Part shown: positions 23,436-32,370 of the stretch, piece after piece
Layout of the letters: each line of letters begins with the position of its first letter
Position numbering within the stretch: position 1 is the first letter of the stretch
Assembly: GCF_900114215.1 (NCBI RefSeq)
Contig: NZ_FOSG01000034.1
Span: 1-34,546 of the forward strand
Length of the DNA stretch: 34,546 bases
Direction: 5' to 3'
Origin: Streptomyces mangrovi
GTDB lineage: Bacteria > Actinomycetota > Actinomycetes > Streptomycetales > Streptomycetaceae
Position numbers and translations under genes: made by a program
Notes under the pieces: generated by a model
The model's input: only the letters and a program-made list of their open reading frames with translations
Told to the model about the DNA's origin: nothing
Databases searched by the model: none

Positions 23436-24476
23436 TCAGATGAAGCCGGTGGGCAGGTAGTCCTCCACGTTGTCCTTGGTGACGATCGCCGAGTAGAGCG
23501 TCAGGGATGAGGGGATCTCCAGCTCGGCCAGGCCGCTGACGCCCTTGCCCTGCCCGAGGGCGCGGGCGAGGTCGATCGCGGAGGCCGCCATGGTCGGCGG
23601 GTAGAGCACGGTGGCCTTGAGTACGCTGTCGTCGGACTGGATCGCTTCCATGGCCGACTTCGAGCCTGCGCCGCCGACCATCACGAACTCGTCCCGGCCG
23701 GCTTGCTCGATGGCCCGCAGCGCGCCCACGCCCTGGTCGTCATCGTGGTTCCACAGAGCGTCGAAATCCTTTTGAGCCTGCAGTAGTTGGGCCATCTTGG
23801 CCTGGCCGGACTCGACGGTGAACTCGGCTGCCTGGCGGGCGACCTTGGTGATGTTCGGATAGTTGCTGAGCGCGTCGTCGAAACCCCGGGTGCGCTGCTT
23901 GGTGAGCTCCAGGGTGTCGAGTCCGGCGAGTTCGACGACCTTGGCGTCCGCGACGTCCTTCAGCCGCTCGCCGATGTACCGGCCCGCGTTGAGGCCCATT
24001 CCGTAGTTGTCTCCGCCGATCCAGCACCGGTAGGCCTGGGGGGAGTCGAATATCCGGTCCAGATTGACGACGGGGATGCCCGCACGCATCGCCTCAAGGC
24101 CGGTCTGGGTGAGCGCCTTGCCGTCGGCCGGCAAGATCACGAGCACGTCGACCTTCTTGTTGATCAGTGTCGTGATCTGGCCGATCTGCGTCGCCGTGTC
24201 GTTGGACCCCTCGGTGATTTCCAGCGTCACGTCCTCGTACTGCTCGGCCCGCCGGGTGGCGTTCTCGTTGATGGCGTTCAGCCATCCGTGGTCGGCCTGC
24301 GGGCCGGCGAACCCGATGGTGACCGGCTTGCCGGGCTTGTCCGCGGTCTCCGGTGCCGCGGCAGCGGACTCATCGCTGGAGGAGGCGTTGCTCGTGCAGC
24401 CGGTGACGAGGGCGCCGGCACCGATCGCCGCGCCGAACAGCACTCTTCTGCGGCTGGTGAGGTTTTTTTCAGGCAT
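23436..24476 (-). CDS. Sugar ABC transporter substrate-binding lipoprotein
   Basis: The 346-residue protein has a twin-arginine-like signal (SRRRVLFG) and lipobox LVTGC with the lipidated cysteine at 27. The mature part is a type-I periplasmic-binding protein of the RbsB/XylF type: GFAGPQADHGWLNAINENA, KKVDVLVILPADGKALTQ, and ALWNHDDDQGVGALRAIEQAG. It would sit on the outside of the membrane and deliver the sugar to the permease encoded upstream. AAGGG lies 10 nt before the start. Confidence 0.92.
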   Translation of the reverse strand: MPEKNLTSRRRVLFGAAIGAGALVTGCTSNASSSDESAAAAPETADKPGKPVTIGFAGPQADHGWLNAINENATRRAEQYEDVTLEITEGSNDTATQIGQITTLINKKVDVLVILPADGKALTQTGLEAMRAGIPVVNLDRIFDSPQAYRCWIGGDNYGMGLNAGRYIGERLKDVADAKVVELAGLDTLELTKQRTRGFDDALSNYPNITKVARQAAEFTVESGQAKMAQLLQAQKDFDALWNHDDDQGVGALRAIEQAGRDEFVMVGGAGSKSAMEAIQSDDSVLKATVLYPPTMAASAIDLARALGQGKGVSGLAELEIPSSLTLYSAIVTKDNVEDYLPTGFI

Positions 24477-24538
24477 GTTGAGTCAGCCCTTCTCAGGTGT
24501 CGTGCGGGGAGGGGAGAGGACCAGGAGCGGGTGCCTGG

Positions 24539-25606
24539 TCAGGCTCCGCCGGTGCGGCGGAGCGTGCGGTGTTGGACGAGGACGGCGGCGACGATGATCG
24601 CGCCCTTGGCGATCTGCTGGACGTCGCTCTGCAGGTTGTTGAGCGCGAAGATGTTGGTGATCGTGGTGAAGATCAGTACGCCCAGCACGGAACCGACGAT
24701 CGTGCCGCGCCCGCCGGTCAGCAGGGTGCCACCGATGATCACGGCCGCGATGGCGTCGAGTTCGTACAGGTTGCCATTGGTGTTCTGTCCTGAACCTGAC
24801 AATATGATCAAAAGGAAGGCCGCGATACCGCAGCACAGACCCGAGAGCACGTACAGGTAGAGACGCTGGCGGCGGATGTCGATCCCGGCCAGCCGGGCGG
24901 CCTCGGCGTTCCCGCCGACCGCGAGCGTGCGGCGGCCGAAGGTCGTGCGGTTCAGGAGCAGCCAGCCTAGCGCGGTCACCGCACCGAAGACGAGCACCAG
25001 GGGAGGTATGCCGAGCACATAGGCGTCGGGGGTGCCCAGGTCCAGGACGGCGTCCACCGTGACGATCTGGGTGCGGCCGTCGGTGATCTGCAGGGCCAGC
25101 CCGCGTGCGGAGGCGAGCATCGCCAGCGTGGCGATGAAGGGAACCATGCCGCCGTACGCGACGAGGATGCCGTTGACCAGGCCGCATCCGACACCGACGA
25201 CAACAGCGGTGAACAGGATTCCGGTGAAACCGTACTCCTGTGTCGCGACGGTGGTCGCCCAGACCGAGGCCAGGGCGACGATCGCGCCCACCGAGAGATC
25301 GATGCCACCGCCGGTGATGACGAACGTCATGCCGACGGTCACCACTCCGATGATCGACGCCTGCGTCAGCACCAGTTGCAGGTTCGAGCCCGCCAGGAAG
25401 GTGTCGGGCTCGGTGACCCCGCCGACGGCGACGAGGATCGCCAGCACGCCCAGCAGGGAGAGGTTGCGGACGTCCGCCTGCCGGCCGAGACGAGCCAGCG
25501 GGCCCGGCGGCCTGCCGCCCGCGGGCCCACCGCGGAGAGGACGCTTGCCACGACTGGCCGGCTGGGGCGCCGCCCGCCGCGGAGAGGAGACTGGCTGCTG
25601 TGTCAC
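24539..25606 (-). CDS. Sugar ABC transporter permease (RbsC-like)
   Basis: The 355-residue protein has a proline/arginine-rich cytoplasmic N-terminus of about 48 residues, then a BPD_transp_2 (RbsC/XylH-type) membrane domain with many hydrophobic helices. It includes GMTFVITGGGIDLSVGAIVAL and the late ALNNLQSDVQQIAKGAIIV segment. It starts with GTG overlapping the ATPase stop (GTGA), so it is translationally coupled to it. It forms the membrane channel for the ribose-type importer. Confidence 0.93.
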   Translation of the reverse strand: MTQQPVSSPRRAAPQPASRGKRPLRGGPAGGRPPGPLARLGRQADVRNLSLLGVLAILVAVGGVTEPDTFLAGSNLQLVLTQASIIGVVTVGMTFVITGGGIDLSVGAIVALASVWATTVATQEYGFTGILFTAVVVGVGCGLVNGILVAYGGMVPFIATLAMLASARGLALQITDGRTQIVTVDAVLDLGTPDAYVLGIPPLVLVFGAVTALGWLLLNRTTFGRRTLAVGGNAEAARLAGIDIRRQRLYLYVLSGLCCGIAAFLLIILSGSGQNTNGNLYELDAIAAVIIGGTLLTGGRGTIVGSVLGVLIFTTITNIFALNNLQSDVQQIAKGAIIVAAVLVQHRTLRRTGGA

Positions 25607-27204
25607 GAAGGCTCCGTTCCAGGAGACGTGGTGTCGGCATGGCCTGCCATCAACAGGTCGAGAATGCGGTCTTCGTCGAGGTCCAGGGCCGGTGCGGCGT
25701 CGACCACCCGGCCCTCGCGCAGCACCAGGACACGATCGGCGAGGCCGAGGACCTCGGGAAGCTCGCTGGAGACGAGGAGAACGGCCAGACCCGCGTCGGC
25801 GAGCCGCCTGATCACGCCGTAAAGTTCCGCACGCGCTCCCACGTCGACGCCCCGGGTCGGCTCGTCGAGCAGGAGGACGCGGCAGTCCCGCAGCAGCCAG
25901 CGTGCGAGGACCGCCTTCTGCTGGTTGCCGCCCGAAAGCGTGCGTATGAGCACATCCGGGTCGTCGGGACGCAGGGACAGCTCCCGGGTGACGGCCTTCG
26001 TCGCGACGCGCTCGCCACGCCGGTCCAACCAGCCCAGCCGCGCGAAGCGCGAGAGGGTGGAGACCGACACGTTGCGGGTGACGGATTCAAGCTGGAAAAG
26101 CCCCTGAGCCTTGCGTTCCTCGGGAGCCAGGCCCAGTCCCGCCGCCACGGCCGAGCGTACGCTGCCGGGACGCAGCCGCCGGCCGTCGACGCTCACCTCC
26201 CCGGCGCTGGGGCGACGCGCCCCGTAGATGGTTTCCAGGATCTCCGAGCGGCCGGAACCGACCAGGCCGGCGAGGCCGACGATCTCACCCGCCCGCAGTT
26301 CGAGGTCGAGCGGCGCGAACTCCCCCTCCCGGGCCAGGCCACGCGTCCGCAGGACGGCCGGCGCACTCTCCCGAGGTGCGGGCCGGCCGGGGAAAACGTG
26401 CTCGATCTCGCGCCCGGTCATCAGGGCGATGATCTCCCTGTCCGAGGTCTCCTCCACCGCAAACCCCCCGGCGACGGACCGACCGTTCTTGAGGACCGTG
26501 ACCCGGTCCCCGATGCGCCGGATCTCCTCAAGACGGTGTGAGATGTAGACCACCGCCACTCCGTCGGCCGTCAGTTCGCGGACGATGCGGAAAAGGTTCT
26601 CCGTCTCGTCGGGGTCGAGCGCCGCAGAGGGCTCGTCCATGACGATGAGCCGCACGTCGTGGGAGAGCGCCCGGGCCATCGAGACGATCTGCCGCTGCGC
26701 GGCCGACAACTCCCCCACGGCCCGGCTCGCATCGATCTCCTCATGCCCGAGCCGCCGCAGCAGCTCCGCCGCCGCGACGCGGGTGTCACGGCCGCGGATC
26801 ACAAACCCGGCGGCCGTCCGCTCATGGCCCAGGAAGACGTTCTCGGCGACGGACAACCCCTCCACCAGGTCCAACTCCTGGTAGATCGTGGCGATACCGA
26901 GCCGCATCGCGGCGATGGGAGATCTCAGCACGACCTCCTCGCCGCGCCAGGTGACCGTGCCCGAGTCGGGCCGGTGAGCGCCGGCGAGCACCTTGATCAG
27001 GGTGGACTTGCCCGCTCCGTTCTGCCCCAGCAGGCAGTGCACTTCGCCCGCCTCCACCTGAAGAGTGACACCGTCCAGGGCTCGCACCCCGGGGAAGACC
27101 TTGATGATGTCCGACATCGTGAGCAGAGGTGATCGGGCCGTGTCACCGGCCCGGTGAGAGGAAACAGACATAGGCACCACGAGGAATCCCAACGGAAAGG
27201 ACAT
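25603..27204 (-). CDS. Sugar ABC transporter ATPase, duplicated (RbsA/MglA-like)
   Basis: The 533-residue protein has two ABC domains. The first has an intact Walker A (GQNGAGKST, residues 60-68), a degenerate signature (LSAAQRQ) and Walker B VRLIVMDEPSAALD. The second has a degenerate Walker A (GLVGSGRSE) with a good signature LSGGNQQKA and Walker B CRVLLLDEPTRGVD. This asymmetry is usual for RbsA/MglA proteins. The start is uncertain: ATG at 27204 has GGGGG 4 nt upstream; ATG at 27171 would remove 11 residues. It powers the importer with the downstream permease and binding protein. Confidence 0.93.
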   Translation of the reverse strand: MSFPLGFLVVPMSVSSHRAGDTARSPLLTMSDIIKVFPGVRALDGVTLQVEAGEVHCLLGQNGAGKSTLIKVLAGAHRPDSGTVTWRGEEVVLRSPIAAMRLGIATIYQELDLVEGLSVAENVFLGHERTAAGFVIRGRDTRVAAAELLRRLGHEEIDASRAVGELSAAQRQIVSMARALSHDVRLIVMDEPSAALDPDETENLFRIVRELTADGVAVVYISHRLEEIRRIGDRVTVLKNGRSVAGGFAVEETSDREIIALMTGREIEHVFPGRPAPRESAPAVLRTRGLAREGEFAPLDLELRAGEIVGLAGLVGSGRSEILETIYGARRPSAGEVSVDGRRLRPGSVRSAVAAGLGLAPEERKAQGLFQLESVTRNVSVSTLSRFARLGWLDRRGERVATKAVTRELSLRPDDPDVLIRTLSGGNQQKAVLARWLLRDCRVLLLDEPTRGVDVGARAELYGVIRRLADAGLAVLLVSSELPEVLGLADRVLVLREGRVVDAAPALDLDEDRILDLLMAGHADTTSPGTEPS

Positions 27205-27281
27205 GCCGCCCCCGCCCGGGCGCCTGCCGCCGGGGACTGGGGCTGGGACTGAGGACGGGTGGGAGAGTCGAGTCGCGGAGG

Positions 27282-28472
27282 TCAGGCGGGCGAGAACAGA
27301 TGGTCGCTGATGAGCCGCGTGGCACCGATGACCCCGGCCATGCCGCCCAGTTCACCCAGGACGATGGGAAGGTTCCCCGTCGCCAGCGGAAGGGAGCGGC
27401 GATAGACCTGGGAACGCACGCTTGCGAGAAGCGTGTGGCCCAGTCCCGTCACACCGCCACCGATGACGACCATGCCGGGGTTGAAGAAGCTGACGAGCCC
27501 GGCGATCACCTGCCCGACCCGTTCCCCGCCCGTGCGGGCCATGTCCAGTGCGACCGGGTCACCCGCGGCCGCGGCGGCCGCGAGATCGGCGGAGGTGAGT
27601 CGCCCGGACGCCTCCAGTCGTACGGCCAGGTGCGCCGAACGACCGCTGTGTGCGGCCTCTTCGGCGTCCCTGGCCAGCGCGGCACCGCTGAAGTGTGCTT
27701 CCAGGCATCCGCGGTTTCCGCACGCGCACAGCCGCCCCTGCGGGTCCACCTGGATGTGGCCGATGTCTCCGGCGCACCCGGTGACGCCCCGGTACACCTG
27801 GCCGCCGACGATGATGCCGCAGCCGATCCCCGTTCCGATCTTGACGCAGAGGAAGTCGGCGACGGAGCGGGCGACGCCTGCGTGCTGCTCACCGAGGCCC
27901 ATGAGGTTGACGTCGTTGTCGACCATGACCGAGCACCCGAACTCCTGGCTCAGAGCTTCACGCACGGGAAACCCGTCCCAGCCCGGCATGATGGGGGGCG
28001 CCACGGGCACACCCTCGGGGAAGCGCACCGGACCGGGAACGCCGATCCCGACCCCGTCGAAGCCTTCCGCCAGCCCGGACTCCTTGAGCTTCTCCGCCAT
28101 CGCGAGCACCTGCTCGAACACCGCGACGGGGCCGTCCTTGACGTCCGTGGAGTCGTTGAGGTGGCCCAGCACCTCAAGCTCGCCGTTGGTGACGGCCACG
28201 TCGATGGAGGTTGCGCCGATGTCCACGCCCAGGAAGCGCAGACCTGGCGCGAGCCGCACGCTGTGGGATCGCCGGCCCCCTCGGGAAGCGGCGAACCCAT
28301 CGGTGGCCACGAGGCCCGTCTCCAGCAGCCGGTCGATCTCAACAGCCAGTTTGGAGCGGGAGAGCTGGATGCGTTCCCCCAATTCGGCCCGTGAGCTGCG
28401 CCCACCGTCCCGCAGCAGACGCAGCAGGTGTGCCTGGTGAGTATTGGCCGGCCGAGCCGTCATCCGCCGCAC
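27282..28472 (-). CDS. ROK-family transcriptional repressor
   Basis: The predicted 396-residue protein has an N-terminal winged helix-turn-helix (HLLRLLRDGGRSSRAELGER, then LSRSKLAVEIDRL) and a ROK sugar-kinase-like domain: GVDIGATSIDVAV, GIGVPGPV, TGIGCGIIVGG and the zinc motif CACGNRGCLEA (C249, C251, C256). The HTH marks a NagC/XylR-type regulator rather than a kinase. GTG at 28472 is chosen because GAGGAG ends 5 nt upstream; GTG 28478 and ATG 28463 are alternatives. It heads the sugar operon, 77 bp before the ATPase gene. It probably represses the operon in the absence of sugar via the dyad at 28577. Confidence 0.9.
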   Translation of the reverse strand: MRRMTARPANTHQAHLLRLLRDGGRSSRAELGERIQLSRSKLAVEIDRLLETGLVATDGFAASRGGRRSHSVRLAPGLRFLGVDIGATSIDVAVTNGELEVLGHLNDSTDVKDGPVAVFEQVLAMAEKLKESGLAEGFDGVGIGVPGPVRFPEGVPVAPPIMPGWDGFPVREALSQEFGCSVMVDNDVNLMGLGEQHAGVARSVADFLCVKIGTGIGCGIIVGGQVYRGVTGCAGDIGHIQVDPQGRLCACGNRGCLEAHFSGAALARDAEEAAHSGRSAHLAVRLEASGRLTSADLAAAAAAGDPVALDMARTGGERVGQVIAGLVSFFNPGMVVIGGGVTGLGHTLLASVRSQVYRRSLPLATGNLPIVLGELGGMAGVIGATRLISDHLFSPA

Positions 28473-28576
28473 GGGCACTCCTCAACGTCGGTCGCTGCGC
28501 GTTGAGACACCGCCCAGCGAGCGAACCCTGACGGGCTTTCGCCGAGAAGCTAGCAGCGTACGCCAGCCTTAGGAAG

Positions 28577-28602
28577 AAGTTGCGCGGTATCGCCCGTAAC
28601 TT
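28577..28602. promoter_or_regulatory. Candidate ROK operator
   Basis: A 26-bp dyad has perfect outer arms AAGTT / AACTT and partly matching inner bases (9 of 13 pairs). It sits about 105 bp before the ROK start, where an operator for auto-repression of the sugar operon would be expected. Confidence 0.4.
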
Positions 28603-28814
28603 TCGCCAACCAGAGGACGAAGCACCACGTCGCGTGCCGACCAGCTGCACAGAGCAATCAACGTTCCACGTCGATCTCGGCGTTCGAGGACACTCACGGG
28701 CTGGTGATCGACAGGCCGAGCCGGTCCGCTCCCCAGGGTCTGCACCTTTGGCGACCGCCTCGCGGACCGGCCGACCTCTCATCGGCGTGCTCAGCCGGGC
28801 GAGGCGCGCGTGCC

Positions 28815-28855
28815 GGGGCGCCGGCGCACGGCGTGCGCCCGTGCGCCGGCGCCCC
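28815..28855. terminator. Perfect 17-bp GC hairpin
   Basis: The arms 28815-28831 (GGGGCGCCGGCGCACGG) and 28839-28855 are exact complements around a 7-nt loop. It lies in non-coding DNA between the sugar operon and IS remains. It may be an orphan terminator from a deleted gene. Confidence 0.5.
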
Positions 28856-29171
28856 ACCGCGGATCGGAAGCTGGTCAGGCGCCACAGGGCCTCGGTGCCG
28901 TACCCGTCAAAACGTCAAGCACGCGCGAGCCGGGCCCGTGGCGGCCGTCGCGAACACCGCGGCCGGTGTTGCCGTCACGCTAGGCGTCCTCTACCGCCGT
29001 CCGACCCACAAGCCATGTGGCACGGGACGGCCGGTTCGTCAGTGGAACGGGCCGCTGTAGACGTTGAGTGCGGGCCGGCCGCCCGGAGCCCCGCGACGAC
29101 TCGACCGCCAATTGGGAGACGCGACTCGATCGCTGCACAGGGCAACGTCGGCGAGGTCGTCTACTGGGTTG

Positions 29172-29446
29172 ATGTACGACGAGCCGGCGGAGGTGAGCGT
29201 GCCCGAGATCCGGGCCGGAATGGACATCGGCAAGACACACCACCACACAGTGGTGATCAACGCGGACGGCGGACGGTCGCTGTCCCGCAGGGTCCAGAAC
29301 GACGAGTCCGAGCTGTTGGAACTGACCGGCGACATCCTCGCGATATCCACCGACGCGCTGTGGGCGGTCGACCTCAACCAGGGGGCGCTGCCTTGCTGAC
29401 CGGCCTCCTGCTCAGCCACGGCCGGCCCATTGCCTACCTGATCGGG
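29172..29446 (+). pseudogene. IS110-family transposase, N-terminal fragment with frameshift
   Basis: The frame from about 29172 reads RAGMDIGKTHHHTVVINADG and ALWAVDLNQGA, the start of the DEDD (RuvC-like) domain of IS110 transposases. It is interrupted at about 29388: the next similarity (AALLTGLLLSHGRPIAYLIG) is in another frame. Everything beyond about base 29446, including the C-terminal transposase_20 domain, is missing. It is a dead remnant. Confidence 0.85.
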
Positions 29447-29954
29447 ACCGTCGGGAGGCCGTCGCCCTGGACAGGCCGAACCTCGGCGGCAACTGGTTCC
29501 AGGTGCGGCCCGAAGTGGCCACGAAGATGATCGCGGCCAGCATCTCGCGGTCCCCTCGCCGACGATGTCCCCGCCCTGCGGGCGAAGATGACGTCCAGGG
29601 GGCCTGGAGGAGCGGGCCAGCCGGTTCAGCGGGGCGTCGGCAGCCTGTCCAGCGGTCGGCGTTCCTGGCCGTGCCCGGTCACCCGCCACACCGGCCGGTC
29701 AGGCCCGTGCACGGTCAACTGCTGCAGGGTCGTGGTCGTCACGACCAGTTGCCGGTGCCGCACAGGCGGGGCGATGGCCGCGAGGTCGTGGAAGACGGCC
29801 TCGCGGGTGTCCGGTGCGGCGCGGCTTCTGGTGGGGCGGGGCGGGGGCAGTGCCTTGTCGCCGGATGACTCGTTGAGAGCAGTGTTGGGGACGCTGGGTC
29901 CCGCCCGGCCACAGGGAGAGACCGACGGGATCCGTTCAGACAGGGGAGGTAGGG
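29447..29954. other. Degenerate region between IS110 and synthase remnants
   Basis: No intact gene is present. A minus-strand open frame at 29626-29964 contains a coding-like stretch (LVVTTTTLQQLTVHGPDRPV) that I do not recognise and that lacks a ribosome site; it may be the end of a lost gene. A plus-strand stretch at about 29460-29540 (DRPNLGGNWFQVRPE) is likewise unidentified. Confidence 0.4.
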
Positions 29955-30443
29955 GTGTCCGCATACGAGGAAGCCGGCATCACCACACCGGAGCTGTGCG
30001 AATCGTACGCTCGGTGCGAGGAGGTGGGACAGCGGTTGTCCGGGCTGCTCTGGACGGCCACGGAGTCGCTGCCCGCCGAGGTTCGGCCGCATGTCCGCGC
30101 GCTCGTCGCCCACTGGCACACGACCGACGACATCGCCGACGAGGGCCGCCTCGCCGGCCGTGAGGCGCGGCTGGCGCAGTGGTGCGCCGATTCGCTGGCC
30201 GAGGTGCGCGCGGGACACAGTGAGCATCCGCTGCGGCGGGCGTTGGTGCACACCGTCCGCAGCCGGGAGTCGGACATCGCACTGCTGGAGGAGTTCCTGG
30301 ACGCCACCCGGAGGGACAGCGCGGCCCCGCCCGCGTTCGGCACAGCCGCGGACCTGCGGCGCTACCTGCGGAGTGTGACCGGCGCGCCCAGCGGGCTGAC
30401 AGCCCGCTGCTGGCGCCCCGCCCCCGGGAAGGGACGGTCGTGA
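29955..30443 (+). pseudogene. Truncated squalene/phytoene synthase-family gene
   Basis: The 162-codon frame (GTG, with GGAGGTAGGG just upstream) matches the N-terminal half of head-to-head prenyl synthases: LCESYARCEEVGQRLSGLLW, then the first Asp-rich motif HTTDDIADE, then DATRRDSA and FGTAADLRRYLRSVTG. Similarity ends near residue 145, and the second Asp-rich motif and the rest (family about 280-320 residues) are missing. The final residues appear frame-shifted. No other carotenoid or hopanoid gene is near. It is probably non-functional. Confidence 0.65.
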
Positions 30444-30576
30444 TATGCCCGGGAACACGTGATCGGCTGTCGGCGGCTCGCCCCCACCGCCGCCTGCCCC
30501 TGGGCACCCGCGCGAAGACATCGCGGCCGACGGTGCCCGTTATGCCCCTGGGCCACCCCTTGTCCGGCCGGTTTGC

Positions 30577-31008
30577 CTACTCCGGTGAAGGGCCGCGGTA
30601 GGTGCCGAAGGTCCACAGATTGCCCTCCGGGTCCTGCACCGTGCACACGTACGCCACGGCGCCCGATCCGAACCGGGTCTCATGCGGCGCTTCGAGAACC
30701 TCGCCGCCGGCACCGACCACCCGCTGGTGTACTGCGTCTACGTCGTCGCTCACCACGTAGACCGCGCTGGTGCCCGCCCGCATCCGCCCGTGCACGCTGT
30801 CTGTGTGCCGGGTCGATCCGAACACCAGCGCACCACCGCCGGGCCAGCGCAGCTCGGCGTGCCCGATCCCGCCGTACTCGTCCGGCGCGGCGATCACCTC
30901 CGTGAAGCCCAGCACGTCGACCAGGAAGCGCAGCGCCGCCCTCGTGTCGTCGTAGTGCAGGACCGGCCATACGGAGGACGGGGAGGCATCAGGCGACATG
31001 CCGCTCAT
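30577..31008 (-). CDS. VOC-family (glyoxalase/bleomycin-resistance-like) protein
   Basis: The 143-residue protein has one glyoxalase-fold unit of two beta-alpha-beta3 modules: VWPVLHYDDTRAALRFLVDV at the start, then VYVVSDDVDAVHQRVVGAGG and QDPEGNLWTFGTYRG at the end, where the E of DPEGN is a typical metal ligand. Members include antibiotic-sequestering proteins and small metalloenzymes. ATG 31008 has GGA about 6-8 nt upstream; ATG 30999 is an alternative. It is isolated among decayed genes, with no operon partner. Confidence 0.85.
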   Translation of the reverse strand: MSGMSPDASPSSVWPVLHYDDTRAALRFLVDVLGFTEVIAAPDEYGGIGHAELRWPGGGALVFGSTRHTDSVHGRMRAGTSAVYVVSDDVDAVHQRVVGAGGEVLEAPHETRFGSGAVAYVCTVQDPEGNLWTFGTYRGPSPE

Positions 31009-31088
31009 CGTAGGTCCGAAGGCAGCTACAGCCCAGAGCCTCCGGCCACCGGTGGAACGAGCCACTCTTTGGTGCCCCGGGGCTCTGA

Positions 31089-31565
31089 TCAGTGCTCGTA
31101 CAGAGGGAAACCGAACAGCGTACGGCCGGAACACTGCCTCTTCGCCAGTACACCGTGCCCGCGGCCCCGGCCGGTCGGCAGGGTTGGACCGTGCGAAGGC
31201 TTCCAGCCAGCGCCGCTGGTGGGCGCCGTCACGGTGTCGCGGTGCATGATGTGGCCGGTCGCGGTGAACCCCTCGCCGGTGTAGAGCGCCTGGGCGGCTG
31301 GATTGCCGTCGAGTACCGTGACCTCGCCCCTCGGTCCGGCGGCGGCATGCGACGAAACCGGCTACTGTCCCGTCGGCCTCCGCCACCCCACCCACAACCG
31401 GCCGTCGAACAGCCCCTCCTCTTGAGCTGTCCGCGCGGGCGTCAAAAATGCCTCGACACCAGCGGAGTCGCACAACTCGTCAAGACGCGCGGCATCGTGA
31501 ATCCGCGCGACCGTGGCCCAGTCATCATTGGCATACGGCCGGATCTCGATCTTCACGAATGGCAT
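31089..31565 (-). pseudogene. Broken GNAT-family N-acetyltransferase gene
   Basis: The start (MPFVKIEIRPYANDDWATVA, then RIHDAARLDEL) and middle (EEEGLFDGRLWV-type) fit a GNAT protein. A short insertion near 31378 then shifts the frame, similarity resumes as EADGTVAGFVAC, and it breaks again. The C-terminal part (VTVLDGNPAAQALYTGEGFT, then ATGHIMHRD) appears in the other frame. The central segment with the acetyl-CoA Q/RxxGxG/A loop is deleted between about 31320 and 31345. The gene is clearly non-functional. Confidence 0.8.
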
Positions 31566-31779
31566 GCTCACAATCCACACGGTCCATCCATAGTCGGCAC
31601 AGCATGTTCACGCCACCATCACGGCACGTGGCGGAAGCGGGACGACCGGAACAGATCGGGTTGCTTTCTGACGGGCGGAGAGGTCCCCGCGCAGCGCGGT
31701 TCCCCGGCGCGTCGCTCCGGGGAACCGCGTGCGAACGGCATGGACAGCCACCGGCCTCGCGAGCGGGCCGGAAGGGTGG

Positions 31780-32370
31780 TCAGCGGCAGCAGGAGTCGGA
31801 ACAGCAGGTGTGGACCCTGACGTCGTCGATGACGGGGCCGTGGGCGCTGTTGGGAGTGGTGCTGGCGAAGGCGAGGGTAGTGGTCGGGTTGTTGGCGACG
31901 AAGGTGAACTGCCGAGTCACATAACCCATGTTGGACCGGGTCTTGCCGGCGGTGTCGAAGGAGAAGTCCTGGAAGTTCTGCCCGTCGACGAGCGCCCTGC
32001 CGGTCTTCAGCGGTGACGCGCCGTCGGGGTTGCCGGCGAGGGAGTAGGTGACGGTGTAGGTCTTGCCCGGGGTGGTGGTGAATGTCTGTGCCACGGTCGC
32101 CGGGACGGTTGCGTTGAGGTCGAGGGACTGGTCGCCTTCGGCGGCCTGCCAGAATCCGGCGCCGATCAGGTCCGCCGCACCGGAGGTGACCTTCCACGGC
32201 CCCATGGAGGCGCCGGCTGCGAAGCTCTGGAAGCTGTTCGCCGCAACCGCGGGGTACTCGAAGCTGCCGTCGTCGAACCGGCTGGCGGTGGGGGCCGCCG
32301 TTGCGGTTCCGGCGGCGGCGAACAGGACGGCGGCCACGGCCGCAGTCGTGCAGGAACGCGTGAGCAGCAT
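31780..32370 (-). CDS. Secreted DUF642 / choice-anchor-type beta-sandwich protein
   Basis: The 196-residue protein starts with a Sec signal peptide (cleavage probably after ATAAPTA, about residue 27). The mature part is a DUF642-like carbohydrate-binding fold: DGSFEYPAV, SGAADLIGAGFWQAAEGDQS, LDLNATVPATVAQTF, TGRALVDGQ and ending GPVIDDVRV. The start at 32370 is supported by AGGAGGA 5 nt upstream; the longer frame is not needed. The C-terminus HTCCSDSCCR has four cysteines and is unusual for the family. It is likely extracellular and may bind polysaccharide. Confidence 0.85.
   Translation of the reverse strand: MLLTRSCTTAAVAAVLFAAAGTATAAPTASRFDDGSFEYPAVAANSFQSFAAGASMGPWKVTSGAADLIGAGFWQAAEGDQSLDLNATVPATVAQTFTTTPGKTYTVTYSLAGNPDGASPLKTGRALVDGQNFQDFSFDTAGKTRSNMGYVTRQFTFVANNPTTTLAFASTTPNSAHGPVIDDVRVHTCCSDSCCR

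Larger units (their letters stand above)
28479..29171. other. Intergenic region with sugar-operon promoter and hairpin
   Basis: No gene is supported here. The region contains a dyad 100 bp upstream of the ROK gene and a very strong hairpin at 28815-28855. The long plus-strand open frame that crosses it has no recognisable motif and coincides with an IS110 remnant at its end. Confidence 0.5.

Noticed and set aside
28580..29530. 316-codon plus-strand open frame upstream of the IS110 fragment
   Set aside because: It has no ribosome site or family motif and low-complexity Arg/Pro/Ala content; only a short end segment is the shifted IS110 frame.
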